64,000 nucleotides of DNA from the NCBI GenBank assembly GCA_032716605.1, contig CM064580.1:34456261-34520260 (forward strand), written 5' to 3'. Below, one piece after another: positions 1 through 11,076 of the stretch (its first letter is position 1; each line of letters opens with the position of its first letter). Source of the stretch: Paralithodes platypus (taxonomy: Eukaryota; Arthropoda; Malacostraca; Decapoda; Lithodidae). Under the pieces are notes generated by a model. The model was not told the origin of the DNA. It worked only from the letters and a program-made list of their open reading frames with translations, and ran no database searches. A program made the position numbers and the translations under genes.

Positions 1-36
1 ATTATATATAAATATATATACACAGTACCGGTATAT

Positions 37-86
<50 letters not shown>
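1..86. repeat. (TA)n microsatellite
   Basis: Alternating T and A with short interruptions at the left edge of the window. It is simple sequence with no coding content and may continue beyond the edge. Confidence 0.9.
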
Positions 87-89
<3 letters not shown>

Positions 90-378
90 CCAGTCAAAAT
101 CGAAATCCTAAACTAATGGTCCGATTTTAATTCTGTTTGCGCCATTCGATTCAGCTTGCCTAAGTGTACTTATGGTATAAATTTAAACAAAATCCGTTCA
201 TAAATAACTCGTCTATGGAGTTTTTAAACTTTAAAATAGGCCTAGGGGCCTAAAAATAGGTCAAAATTTAAAACAAAATATACCGTTGAATCCGCAACGG
301 TTAGACGAATCCAAATATGTAATAATATTGACAAGTCAAAATTCGACCAAAATCACCGATTTGCCTGGGCCCAAGGTT
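87..378. repeat. dispersed unit A with its leader block
   Basis: This stretch matches, with substitutions, the one at 24,170-24,545. The leader contains the motif TTTGCGCCATTCGATTCAGC. The core runs from TTTTTAAACTTTAAAATAGG through an ACCGTTG...CGCAACG block to AATTTGCCTGGGC. Other core copies lie at 13,678-13,830, 23,905-24,015, 24,405-24,545 and 24,585-24,745. It has no reading frame of interest and looks like part of a satellite or decayed transposon. Confidence 0.75.
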
Positions 379-406
379 TTTTGAGAAAATTATATCATTA
401 TATTAA

Positions 407-1072
407 AGTATTAAATTGAAGGAAAAAATTGAGGAAACATTTGATGGACAAAATTGAACAAAAAATTGAGAAAAAACAAATTGAAGAAAAAAATTGAGGG
501 ACAAATTGAGGGAAAATTTTAGGAAAAAAATTGAGAAAAAATTTAAGTAAAAAATTGAGGTAAAAATTTGAAGGAAATTATTTGTGGAAACGATTGAGGG
601 AAAAAATTGAGGAAAAATTTCAGAGAAAAATTTGATGAAATAAATTGAAGGCAAAAATTGAGAGAGAAAATTGAGGGAAAAAATTAAGGGAATAAACAGG
701 ATTTTTTTTTTAGAAAAAATTGAGGGACAAATTTGAATATAAAAATTTAGACAAATTGAAGGAAAATATTGATGGAAAATATTGAGGGAAAAAATTGAGG
801 TAAAATATAGAGGGCACAAATTGAGGGAAAATATTGAGGGAAAAAATTGAAGGAAAAAAAATTGAGGAAAAAATTGAGGGAAAACATTTAAGAGAAACAA
901 ATTGAGAGAAAGAAATTGAAGGAAAACATTGAGGGAAAAATTGAGGGAACAAAATTGAGGGAGAAATTGAAGGAAAAAGTTGAAGGAAACAAATTTAGGT
1001 AATAAATTGAAGGAAAACAATTGAGGAAACATTTGAGGGAAAATATTTAGGTAAAACAATGAGGGTGTCGAG
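407..1072. repeat. degenerate 13-15 bp minisatellite (ATTGAGGGAAAAA-like)
   Basis: Dozens of imperfect head-to-tail copies of GAGGGAAAAAATT-like units with variable A runs. Minus-strand translation gives long stop-poor frames rich in Phe, Pro, Ser, Leu and Asn. These follow directly from the repeat and are not proteins. The same array type recurs at 1,592-2,936, 13,279-13,588 and 22,450-23,080. Confidence 0.9.
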
Positions 1073-1374
1073 AACTGAAATCGACAAAATAAATAAGGAG
1101 TCATCTAGTGAATAATTAAGAAGTGTATATTGAATAAAAACATTTAAGTGTATTATAAATAAAGACAATAAATATAAGGCAGTGAAGAGGAGAATAAGTG
1201 AAAGAGTATGAGGGAGAAAGCGGAAACCACAAAAACCACAGCCCTTTCATCTTCACTCCCTCTTGCTCTACCCTCGGGTATTTTTACATTTGTGTAAACA
1301 ATGCTGTGAGTAATGGGTTTTGGGATATTATGGTATTACAATACTCAGTAACTTATATCAGTTAACTTAATGTA
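1073..1374. other. unassigned spacer
   Basis: AT-rich sequence between two minisatellite blocks. I see no gene, RNA or repeat family here apart from a short AG-rich patch near 1,170-1,230. Confidence 0.5.
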
Positions 1375-1585
1375 GTACAATCGCGCTAATAAGTGATGTC
1401 TCGGCACCAGGTGTGTTTTGATCATTAATTAGTCTCAGAAATATCTAAGCTTCATTTCTTCATATCGAGTGAAATATACAAACCTTTTCCTACCCGCCCT
1501 ATTCAACATCTGACAGACATTAATACAGCACAGAGCAAGCAAAACGTAATGACTGCTGGGACATGACTTATTAGCGCGACCGTAC
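1375..1585. mobile_element. MITE with ~26 bp terminal inverted repeats
   Basis: The left end at 1,375-1,400 and the right end at 1,560-1,585 are reverse complements over about 26 bp with three mismatches; the shared core is CGCGCTAATAAGT. The interior of ~160 bp has no coding capacity. Short length with terminal inverted repeats fits a non-autonomous DNA transposon. I could not fix a target-site duplication, so the superfamily is unassigned. Confidence 0.65.
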
Positions 1586-1591
1586 AATAGG

Positions 1592-2936
1592 TAACATTGA
1601 GACAAATTGAGGGAAAAATCAGGGAAAAAATTGAGGAAAAAATTGAGGGAAAACATTGAGGGAAAAAATTAAGAACAAAAATAAGGATTTTTTTTGGAAA
1701 AAATTGAGGGAAAAATTTGAAGGAAAAATTGAGGGAAATTGAAGGAAACAAATTGAGGAAACATTGAAGGAAATAATTGAGAGAAAAATATTGATGGAAA
1801 AAAATTGAGGGACCAAAATTGAGGGAAAACATTGAGGGGAGAAATTGAGGGAAAAAATTGAAGGAAAAAGTTGAAGGAAAAAAATATAGAAAAATATTTG
1901 AGGGAAAAAATTATGGAAAACATTGAGGGAAAAAAATGATGGGAAAAATTATGGAAAAACATTGAGGTAAAACAATAAGGGGAAAAATTGAGGGAAAAAT
2001 TTGAGAGAAAAATAGGAAAAAATCAGGGAAAAAATTGAAAGAAAAAATTGAGGAAAACATTGAGGGAAATAATTGAAGGAAAAAATTTGCAAAAAATTGA
2101 CGGAAATTTTTGAGGGAAAAAAATTGAGGGAAAACATTGAAGGAAATAATTGAAAGAAAAACATTGTCGGAAAAAATTAGGGAAAAAAATTGAGGTAAAA
2201 CAATGAGGGGAAAAATTGAGAGATAAATTGAGGAAAAAATCAGGGAAAACAATCGAGGGAAAAAATTGAAGGAAAACATTGAGGGACAAAACATTGAGGA
2301 AAACATTTGAGGGAAAAAATGAAGGAAAAAAATTATGGAAAAATTAGGGAAAATTTTGAGGTAAAACAACGAGGGAAAACAGAGAGAAAAATTGAGGACA
2401 AAATCAGGGAAAAAATTGAGGAAAAACATTGAGGGAAAATATTGAAGAACATAAATGAGGAAAACGTTTTGGGAACAAATTGAGTAAAAAAAATTAGGGA
2501 AAATTTTATTAAAAAAATTGGGGGAAAAAATTGAAGGAACAAAATTGAGGGAAAACATTGAAGGAAATAATTGAGAGAAAAATATTGACGGAAAAATTTG
2601 AGGGAACAAAATTAAAGGACAAAATTGAGGGAAAAAATTGAAGGAAAAAGTTGAAGGAAAAAAATATAGGAAAACATTTGAGAGAAAAAATTATGGAAAA
2701 AATTGATGGAAAAAAATTATGGAAAAACATAGAGGTAAAACAATTGAGGGGAACATTGAGGGAAACAATTTAAGGAAAATTTTGAAGGAAAAAAATTGAG
2801 AAAAACATTTGAGGAAAAAAAATGAAGGACTAAATTATGGAAAAAAATTGAGGGAAAACAATGAGGGAACAAATTGAGGGAAAAGATTGAGAACAAATTG
2901 AGGGAAAAAAATCAGGGAATGAAATTGAGGGAAAAA
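1592..2936. repeat. degenerate 13-15 bp minisatellite, long block
   Basis: Continuation of the ATTGAGGGAAAAA-like array over about 1.3 kb. Several longer internal duplications are visible; for example a stretch near 1,620-1,720 resembles one near 2,220-2,300. The Phe/Pro/Ser/Asn-rich frames on the minus strand are by-products of the repeat. Confidence 0.9.
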
Positions 2937-2939
2937 ATG

Positions 2940-3665
2940 GTCCAAAAAACACCCTAAACACGCATAGACTATAGTTTTTTTTATATAAAAACACCCCAAA
3001 ATACCTATGACCTTTGGTCCAAAAACACCCATGTACCCTTTGGTCCAAAATCACCCCAAAACTCCCATGGAAAAATACCCAAAAATAACCAAGTACTATA
3101 GGCTTTGGTCCAAAAATTCCATAGACTATAGCCGTTGGACTAAAAACTCTCCATAACACCAATGGTCGAAAAACACCCCCAAAACACCCATGGACTATAG
3201 CCCTTCGTTCAAAAACAACCAATGACTATAGTATTTGGTCCAAAAACAGCCCAAACCACCCATGGACTATTGCCTTTAGTCCAAACACCCTGAATCACCC
3301 ATGTAATATAGCCTTTGGGCTAAAAGCACACCAAAATACCCATGGACTAGAGAATTTGGTCCAAAAACAGCCCAAAACACTCATGGACTATAGAGATTAG
3401 TTGAATAAAACCCTAAAACACCCATTTAGCCTTGTGTCCAAAAATACCAAAGCATTTGATCCAAAAACACCTCAAAACAACCCCCAAAAAAAAAAAAAAT
3501 CCAAAAATACCCCAGCCTTTGACCTAAAAACACCTTAAAAATAACCACAGACTACAGCCTTTCGTCGAAAAACACCCATGGACTATAGCCTTTGGTCCAA
3601 AAACTCACCATAACACCAATGAACTATAGTCTTTGGTTGAAAAACACCCCCAAAACACCCATGGA
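2940..3665. repeat. tandem repeat of ~40 bp (CCCATGGACTATAGCCTTTG core)
   Basis: About 18 imperfect units, each with CCCATGGACTATAGCCTTTG followed by GTCCAAAAACACCCCAAAACA-like sequence. Drift and partial deletions shift the period by several bases. It abuts the 13-15 bp minisatellite directly. Short frames across it are artefacts. Confidence 0.85.
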
Positions 3666-4030
3666 TAACATTTATGAAATAAAAGAACACAATCCACCAC
3701 ATAGGGTGTACATTACTACATGAGCAAGTTAAGGCAAAGAAACTTATCATTTGCCAGTCGGTCATAGCGATTTTGATTAGTTCTTTTGCGTTTATCTTGT
3801 GTCGTCACAGTTTTGGTTTGTGTATTTTGCAAGTTTTACATTATAATAATTCTTTCTCTAATCATATTGTTATGCCCATACATTGAATAATAATGACCAC
3901 CTAGAGCCAGGCAACAGAGGCAATATGGCACTGAATATGAATAAAGAATGGGAATATTATAACTCATGTGTGGGGCAAAGATACAGGTCTCCTTCGATAT
4001 ACGATAGGGTTACATTCCTGAAAACTCCAT
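3666..4030. other. spacer with a decayed dispersed repeat
   Basis: Positions ~3,681-3,722 are the reverse complement of a stretch at 54,866-54,910. The following CATAGCGATTTTGAT...GCAAGTTTTACATT stretch matches 54,940-55,030 in direct orientation. This is therefore a rearranged dispersed repeat. No gene is seen. Confidence 0.55.
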
Positions 4031-4032
4031 CA

Positions 4033-4375
4033 TAAATTATAGGTTTGATTCCCGGAGGGAAGAAATTAAAACCTAATATTTAGTAGGGCCCCGTAATCAT
4101 TGACGATATTGCCTATTAATATAATAGTTTCCCTTCAACACCCGCGGCAGCAGTTTTGAATCTCCCGCGCGGAAGGGTCAGGGAGTACTCTCATAAGTGC
4201 ACCTTAATTCTCTTATGGAATCGTCCTTATGATCGGGTACCCTACAGCAAAAAACTTCGTAGAAAAAATAAAAATAAAATTTAACTTAATATCTGTTATA
4301 TTATGGCTTTCCATGCGTGGATTTCTTGTGCGCAGCACCCAGGCGCAGGCTCCCTTGTGGCCATAACTTCCTTCA
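4033..4375. repeat. DIRS left terminal repeat (3' end of element) with outer extension
   Basis: Positions 4,088-4,375 are the reverse complement of 12,272-12,561 with only scattered substitutions, including the run ATATCTGTTATATTATGGCT. The outer 4,033-4,087 has no partner in the right repeat but is matched by the internal complementary region, so it belongs to the element end. Confidence 0.88.
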
Positions 4376-4437
4376 CTGATATATCAAGATACAACTAGAG
4401 ATCAACGAATGGGAAGGGGATGGATGGGAGGGCCATG

Positions 4438-4556
4438 CATCGTCAATGATTACGGAGCCCTACTAAATACAGTATTAGGTTTTCATTTCTTCCCTCCTGG
4501 AATCAAACCTATAATTTAATAGTGGCCCCTTCATCATTGACGATATTGCCTGAGTA
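4438..4556. repeat. DIRS internal complementary region
   Basis: Positions 4,438-4,517 are the reverse complement of the left outer edge (4,033-4,110). Positions 4,518-4,556 are the reverse complement of the right outer edge (12,530-12,572). The two halves abut as expected if this segment templates the end-to-end junction of a circular DNA intermediate, as proposed for DIRS-1. It lies next to the 3' terminal repeat, as in that element. Confidence 0.85.
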
Positions 4557-4669
4557 CCAAGACTGGAGGAGGTCATTCGCGACAATACCCTAACCTCAGG
4601 ACAAAAATAAGCCGTATAACATTAAAGTTTTTTTATTGTATACAAACAATAAATAATATAAAAATATGA

Positions 4670-5300
4670 AAGATTGCAAGCAGTGCGTGACTTCAAAGAA
4701 AGTCTGCTTCTTGCTAAGAATGCCTCTAAAAAACTGGGACTCCTGTACAGAGTTCGAGAATTCTTCACTGACGAGCAGTTGGCCGTAATATATAAAAGTC
4801 ATGTGCGTTCTCAGATGGATTACTGTTCACCTCTGTGGGGTGGAAGTGGAGTGGTTGCATTGAGGCAGTTAGACAAAATTCAAAATAAAGCTATTAGATT
4901 AATCTATAACCCTGCAATCACACAGGACCTTCCTACATTATCCATACGAAGAAACGTTGCATCCCTTGCATTATTCTACAGATATTTTCACAGCAATTGA
5001 TCCGAGGAACTTGCTTCAATTGTGCCGCCTCTCCACATCTTTCCCCGTAGAACTAGGGCAGCTGAGAGCGCCCATGAATTTACACTTTCTCCTCCACAAT
5101 GCAGAACTTCTGCTTATCAGAATTCATTTATCCCCAGAGCTACTACTCTTTGGAATTTACTTCCCTCGAATTGCTTTCCACAAACTTACAATCTACAAAT
5201 GTTTAAATCCAGTTGTTACAAACATTTTATGAATGGAAGATGCCTTTAGGCACATGGACCTTTTTGTTTTATCTGTGTTTTTCCTTCCTCCGTTCATTGT
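4670..5300 (+). pseudogene. 5'-truncated LINE, reverse transcriptase C-terminal fragment
   Basis: Frame one (4,674-5,000) carries the post-catalytic region of a CR1/Jockey-type LINE. It has the signature DYCSPLWGG, LDKIQNKAIRLI and RRNVASLALFYRY. Coding then shifts frame to ~5,249, with SFIPRATTLWNLLP and a short C-terminus typical of the same family. There is no RT catalytic core, so it is a dead 3' end. It sits within the DIRS element and is a later insertion or co-rearranged piece. The clade is tentative. Confidence 0.8.
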
Positions 5301-5363
5301 CTCTTTAAACAAAACAAAATCTCCGGCAGAAGGGGTCTTCGTGGGGCTTTGGACTATTCAGCA

Positions 5364-5376
5364 CCCCCCCCCCCCC
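5364..5376. repeat. C13 homopolymer
   Basis: Thirteen consecutive C residues just downstream of the recombinase region. Length here is prone to sequencing and replication slippage. Confidence 0.9.
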
Positions 5377-5477
5377 TTTTTCTCGCCTTAACCTTAATAA
5401 TAATATCACAGAGCCTACGAGACCTGTCGTAAAGCTATACAGGTACGTTTTGGCTTGTCCAGAGCGACCGACAGGTA

Positions 5478-6582
5478 TCATGTTAGGAAAGTATGGTTGG
5501 ATGCCCACAATTGAGTGTTGGCAATGTCGTCTATAGAGAAATTTTGTAAAAATCTAAGAGAGACGGCCCACTTCCTGATGTCGTGGGCCCTGCCCACTAC
5601 ACCGGGATTACTTTCTTTAATAACATCTACTAACAGAGAAGCCAATTTTCTCCTCGTAACACGATTACTTGCCTGGTTCACCCACAGAAAACCTGGTTGT
5701 CGAGAGTGAGCTGCTCTCATAAACTTAACTAAGGCCTCCACTGGACATAAAATATGATGAGTGTGTCCGCGTTTGAACGCCGTAACAGAAAATTCTGAGA
5801 AAACATGATCAGAGTGCTCATTCTTAGCAATAAATGTGGGGGACGGCACGATTTGGACCTTGTCGTGCAGTCTCCCAAACTTAAGGCAATTAGGTCGTTG
5901 CTCATCGCCGCCAGCTCAGAGACCCTATTTCCTGTAGCTAAAGCCATCAGGAACACAGCCTTTTTAAGTAATGAATCAAAATCTGGCGCATTATTATATT
6001 TGCGCGATTGAAGCAAAGATAAGGCCTTATCAAGCGACCAGGTGGGCATGAGCTGACGTGGTGGTGGGCGAAGCTTGAAACACGCCCTCATAAATCCTTT
6101 CTCCTCTGCCAAAGGTATCGAGAGACCAGTGAGATCAAAGAAGGGAGTTCTGATGGCAGATAAGTGATTCTCTAACATAACAATGGAAAAATGCTTCTGC
6201 TCAAATAAAATTAATAATCTAAGTATTTGAAAAACAGGGCTCCTGAGGCATCGGTTTGCCCTGACTCTACAACCCACTTCGTAAAAGCTTTCCAATGCGA
6301 TTGATATTGCCTCCTGGTAGAAATAGTATATTGGTTCATAAGTTTACTAGTGACACTTTCCCCATACTGAGCTAGCCTTTTGGCCTTGTAAATGTCCAGA
6401 AGGCAAAATTGAGCAAGGTCTGAAGGTTGCCAATCGTCTCTAAGTGAAATGCGGAGACCGGGAGCGACACCGGGTCCCTGCACCATTCTCTCAACTGGTG
6501 GTACCACACTTGAGCCGGCCATAACGGCGCGATCATCGAGCCTAAGCCCCGGTAACCTCTTAGTTTGTGAATTACCCTGCAC
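5478..6582 (-). pseudogene. DIRS tyrosine recombinase (broken)
   Basis: Three overlapping frames together cover the recombinase: 6,582-6,211, then 6,295-5,729, then 5,849-5,478. The middle part has ATGNRVSELAA, which contains the first catalytic Arg of the R-H-R-Y tetrad. The last part has AHDIRKWAVSL (His-x-x-Arg) followed by LWASNHTF. A TGA stop follows immediately, and the next codon is TAC, where the family places its nucleophilic tyrosine. The protein would join cDNA circles into the genome. At least two frameshifts plus this stop make it non-functional. Confidence 0.85.
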
Positions 6583-6594
6583 ATTAGAGCAGAA

Positions 6595-8484
6595 TCAGGT
6601 GGAGGAAATAGATAGATTGAATTCCACCTGTTCCAACCCTCCAGCAACGCATCTGGTCCTCCCCGCCGGAGTTACCCCCTGGCGGGTCAGGAAGAGAGGT
6701 AGCTTGTGAGTCTCCTCGGACGCGAACAGATCCACTTGTGGACGGTAAGGCTTGGCAATCATCTTGTTGAAGACGGTTTGTTTGAGAGCCCATTCTACTA
6801 AAGTGCTCTGCAGCCGGGACAGAGCATCCGCCCAGACATTCGACACGCCTGGGAGGTATAAAGCATGCAGATGAATGCTCAGCGATTCGGCTAGAGTAAA
6901 AATCTGTTCTGACACTACTAGCAACTCTCGAGACCTCACTGAACCTTGTTTCTGAATGCAATGGACCGCAATTAAGTTGTCCATCCGAAACGCGATTGAC
7001 TTCCCTTGCAATGACGAGCCGTGGGCTTGGAGAAAAAATAGAGGGACTAGAAGCTCTTGCTTGTTAATGTGCCATGACTCGTTCTGGGCCAAAGTGCCCT
7101 GTCCTTGATGGCCTAGATTGGACTGATAAACCCCAACCTAGTGTTCCAGCAGCGTCTGTGTCTGCCCATACTGAAGGAGGAGGAGAAACCCATGTTGTCA
7201 CAGAGTGCAGTGTTTCGGTCTTCGCCCAGACCGACAGTAAGTTGTGAATTAATTGAGGAATCGGCCATAGTTTTCCCGCCGGCAGTAGTAGGAAAAATTT
7301 GTTGCCCTCCATTATTAATCTCTTTACTTTCAACCGGCCCAACTTCACAGTTAATTGGATCCAGTTGAGTGAGCCGACCAGGGACTCCCATGTCTTCCTT
7401 GTCGTATTCAGACTATGTAGAAAACGAAACAGTTTCCTGCGAAATCTGTTGCGATTGTCCACACTCTGAGTAAGAGTCAGATTGGCGGTATCCCAGACCA
7501 GCCCTATCCACTGAATTTCCCGTGTGGGAACAAGGAGAGACGTTGCCAAGTTCACCTTGAACTCTAGGGTTTGTACATGATTGATTACTTGGTTGACATG
7601 ATTGTGACATAACTCTCTTGACTCCGCCACCACTAGCCAGTCGTCTAGATACCACAACACCATTATGCCCTGGGCCAACAATGGCAGAAGGGCTTGCCGG
7701 ACTAATTTTGTGAAAATTCTCGGTGCCACGTTCAAACCGAAAGGCAGTCTCTGAAAGACATAAGTCTCTTGCCTGACACTCAAGGCGAGGAACTTTTGGA
7801 ACCGTTTGTTGATAGGGACATGCCAATAAGCGTCTTTGAGGTCTAAGGAGCACATCCAACCCAGCGGCGGAAGTGTAAGCCTGACTTGATGTACTGTAAG
7901 CATCCTGAAGGATGGATTTATGATGTAAGTGTTCAGATGCGAGAGATCCACTACTGGTCGCATTTGACACTGTCCCTCTTTGGCACTAAGAAAAGTCTGG
8001 AGGTGAATACTAGGCAAGTTGGTTCTACCGGAACAATGACCTTTTTTAAATCATTTTTTGGACCAGGGCCTCCACCTCCGGCGAAACATGGTTGTGTTCG
8101 AGCGCCTGACGCAGTCGAGGTCGCCGGATCCACCGCCAGGTGATGCCTTTGCTTACTACAGTTCTGGCCCAGGTTCGCTTGGGCCATGCTCTGTGGCATA
8201 CTTGGAACAACCCAGTCTGCAAACTGGGTCCGTTTGGTGGAGCAACTCTCGAATCCGACACGCCTAAGCACGGCCCCGGGAGACAGAGAGTTTGGTTGGC
8301 TAGTTTTTTGGAGGGGGTGGTGGGTTGGTATCAGACTGTTGGCAAGGCTTGGCTGACGGCTGTCCCTGATTTGGTTTGAGGTGTGACTTACCTCTATAAC
8401 CTGAGTATTTACCTTGTTTGGGCTTGGGCTGATTACCTCCTTGCTGTGGAGGAGGCCTGGGGTCTCGAAAGGACTGTTTAGCAT
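6595..8484 (-). pseudogene. DIRS reverse transcriptase and RNase H (broken)
   Basis: An N-terminal segment (8,484-7,951) leads by a frame change into the RT (8,017-7,064). The RT shows RPVVDLSHLN, SLDLKDAYWHVPI and the catalytic box YLDD at 7,640-7,651. RNase H begins with DTDAAGTLGWG and continues after another frame change (7,092-6,595) with SWHINKQELL, FRMDN and VWADALSR. These motifs are those of DIRS/Ty3-type polymerases. The catalytic residues are kept but the frame is not, so the copy is decayed. Confidence 0.87.
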
Positions 8485-8490
8485 GAGGGC

Positions 8491-11076
8491 TTATTTTGGG
8501 CTTTTGGGCTTATTGAAAGGTTTTTTAAACGGTTCTCTCTTAGCCTGGGAGGTATTCTGCTTCCACCCGTCTACCTTATTGAAAACTACACTCCACGTAT
8601 CTGAAGTGAGGAGGGAGACAGTTAAGACTGGGGAAAGAGTTATCCGGCGACCAAAATCTTCCGGTAACTTCTTTACTAAAAACACTCTTAGGTCCTGGCG
8701 GGCCCTCACCGCCTCCATGATAGCTACTCTAATGTCACCCAGGGATTGTATTGAATTTTGTAATAAAATCCTACGTGACAGGTCTGTGGCCTTTCTCACA
8801 TTTTGGTCTGCAATGGCCGAAATAGTTCTAGCTAGGGATACCGTAACCAGGCGAGTGACAAGGTATTGTGAAAACAATCTGAAGGCTTTGCTTCTTAACT
8901 TAAAGTCCCTATCCAGATGGGCTGGGGGAGGGGTACAAAAAGGTTCATCTAATTGGTGAAGAGCCAGTTTGGGTGTCGCCAAGAAAGCGAACAAGGCTGG
9001 CGACACCCTCTCTGCCTTATTAACAGGTAATGAGAACCAAGCATGCAATTTCTGAGGGACCTGATGGGAGGTTTTAGATGTAATGGTAGAAGCAAATACC
9101 TGTGCCTCTGATTCCCAGTCTACCCAAGGACCCAAACCTACCCGCCCCATCTGCAGGACTGGTGTTTGTGACTGATCAAGTACCGGAACTGTAGCCAGTT
9201 CCGACGTGAGTGCATTCAAAGCTTTAATGTCATTAACGCCATCTGTTTTGGACCAGTCTGCAAAGAGTCGTGCAGATGAGGCCAACGGTACTGCCGGGGC
9301 AGCTGAGAACACAAAGAAATCAGCATTATATGTACTAGGTATGGCTTTAATAGAAACGTCCAGTAATCTTCCTACCTCATCATTGGCTCTGAGTTTCCTA
9401 TTCTTGTTGATTTCAATAGTCCACTCACTAGGAACCTGAAATAGTGGGCTGTGCTAGGAGTGGTCTCAAAGGTTGTACCTGAATCCAAGAGCAATCCGGC
9501 CCGTAGAGGAGAGGCATAGGGCCTTTCCTCTGTGGTGCCTTATCTAAGGGGCGAGGAGTGATGTCAGAAATTACTCGTACATTAGTGGTAGTCATAGAGG
9601 CTGGCACTGTAGTGCCGGCCGCCGTTGACGTTGTTGGGGGCAAAACCAAAGCAGGTAAAGAGGACTTAGGGGTGGGAAAACCTGAAGGCTCTAATGGTCT
9701 TATCGTGGAGCTACTGGTTGACTAGAGGGAGGATCAGGAGAGGGAGAGACATGGTACTGCCGTATGACCCTATGCATTATGTCACTTATCTCCTCTGTGG
9801 TCACACACTTACTATGGGAACCCCTGGAAGATTGGGAACTAGCTTCTGATTCTTCAAACATTATACTTTGTTGAGCCGAGGGTACGTTAGCCTCCTCCGG
9901 CTCGTCATTCAACTCAAGCACTTCCGGTATGTCCTGTTGTGCGTCCGGCACTTGGTCCTCCAGCGGCCAAACCAAATCAGGGACTGATGAGGGTAAAACT
10001 TCACTGTTATTACTCTCCCTATCTGTTCCCTGACTAACTCTAAGATTACGTTGACATGGTTCAGATTGCCGCCAGCACCCCCGTTCGCTCGCCGCGGGTG
10101 GCTGTGAGTCCTGAATCACCTGAGAGCTGTCAAAAGAATTAGAACCTGAAGGTAAACCTCTATAATGATCCACTAATACCCTACTCGGCCCAGCCGTAGG
10201 GGCTTTGCGTGGTACCTGAGTCAACTTAGGAATAGCAAAATTGAAGTCATGTGGTACACTTAATGACTGTTCATGACGGGGACTAGGTTCTATGTCCTCC
10301 TCCCCCACCTCTGAGTCGCCGGATTGGACAGTTGGTGTGCTGGAGGTAGGGGTAGAGGGCGGAGGTGGCCTTACGGTAACCTTCCGGCTACTACTGTGTC
10401 CTGTACTGGCCGGTGTCACAGGGTCCTCCCGACGGCGTTTGGTTGATCTGGACGACTCCGCCGATGAGTACCGGGACTGCTTTCTGGGAGATCTCGACCG
10501 TGACCTTGACCGATACCGTGGGGAAGGCGACCGCCTCCGCTTGGTCCAGTCGGGGGGGGTAGCCTTGGCAATATCACTCTCATTGCTACTAGAGCTACTC
10601 ACTACCTCTTTTGAAAGGGTTTTAGATTTAGCTTTACCTTTAGTAGATTTAATAGGAGCTGACTTAACCAAAGGCGATTTGTTGACTAAATGTTCCCACA
10701 GGGTGTCATTATCGCAATGAAGGGCCTTATGGGCAGTATCTTTAGCATAAACGTTGAAAATGTTCTTTATCTCTTTTAACGCCGCCAAGCACGACAGGTC
10801 TTTTTTAGTAAGAAGCGCCACCTTCAACTCAGAACAAACAGAAAAACGCTTAGACACCCACAAGCCTCTAGAGCGATCGAGGCATTTAACACATTTAATG
10901 CAGAGTTTGTGAGCAAATACTGGTAATAATGAGCAAGTAGGAGTAGCGCACAGCTCAAACCGAGGCATGATGGAAAAAAGGGTCCCCCCCCCCACCGGAA
11001 ACAGGCACCCACCAGCCGCCGGGCTTGTAACTGAAGCTCTAGGTATTTCTGGAAATAAAAAAATTCCAGGAATCAA
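8491..11076 (-). pseudogene. DIRS gag-like structural protein (interrupted)
   Basis: The long frame 11,076-9,700 probably starts at the ATG at 10,968 (MPRFELC), which is followed by a Cys-rich block with CIKCVKC. Next come a Ser-rich stretch and an Arg-Ser tract (RSRSRSRSPR) at ~10,480-10,530, then a long acidic, Pro-rich region. Coding continues through a different frame (9,649-9,428) and returns to the first frame for 9,312-8,491. The position upstream of RT and the composition fit DIRS gag. Function is inferred from position; similarity of gag proteins is weak. Confidence 0.7.

Noticed and set aside
403..2730. Many minus-strand frames rich in Phe, Pro, Ser, Leu and Asn
   Set aside because: They are translations of the 13-15 bp minisatellite. 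The same peptides appear wherever the array occurs, in all phases.
10292..10720. 142-codon plus-strand frame opposite DIRS gag
   Set aside because: It lies antisense to the Ser/Arg-rich gag tract and mirrors its codon bias; no domain.
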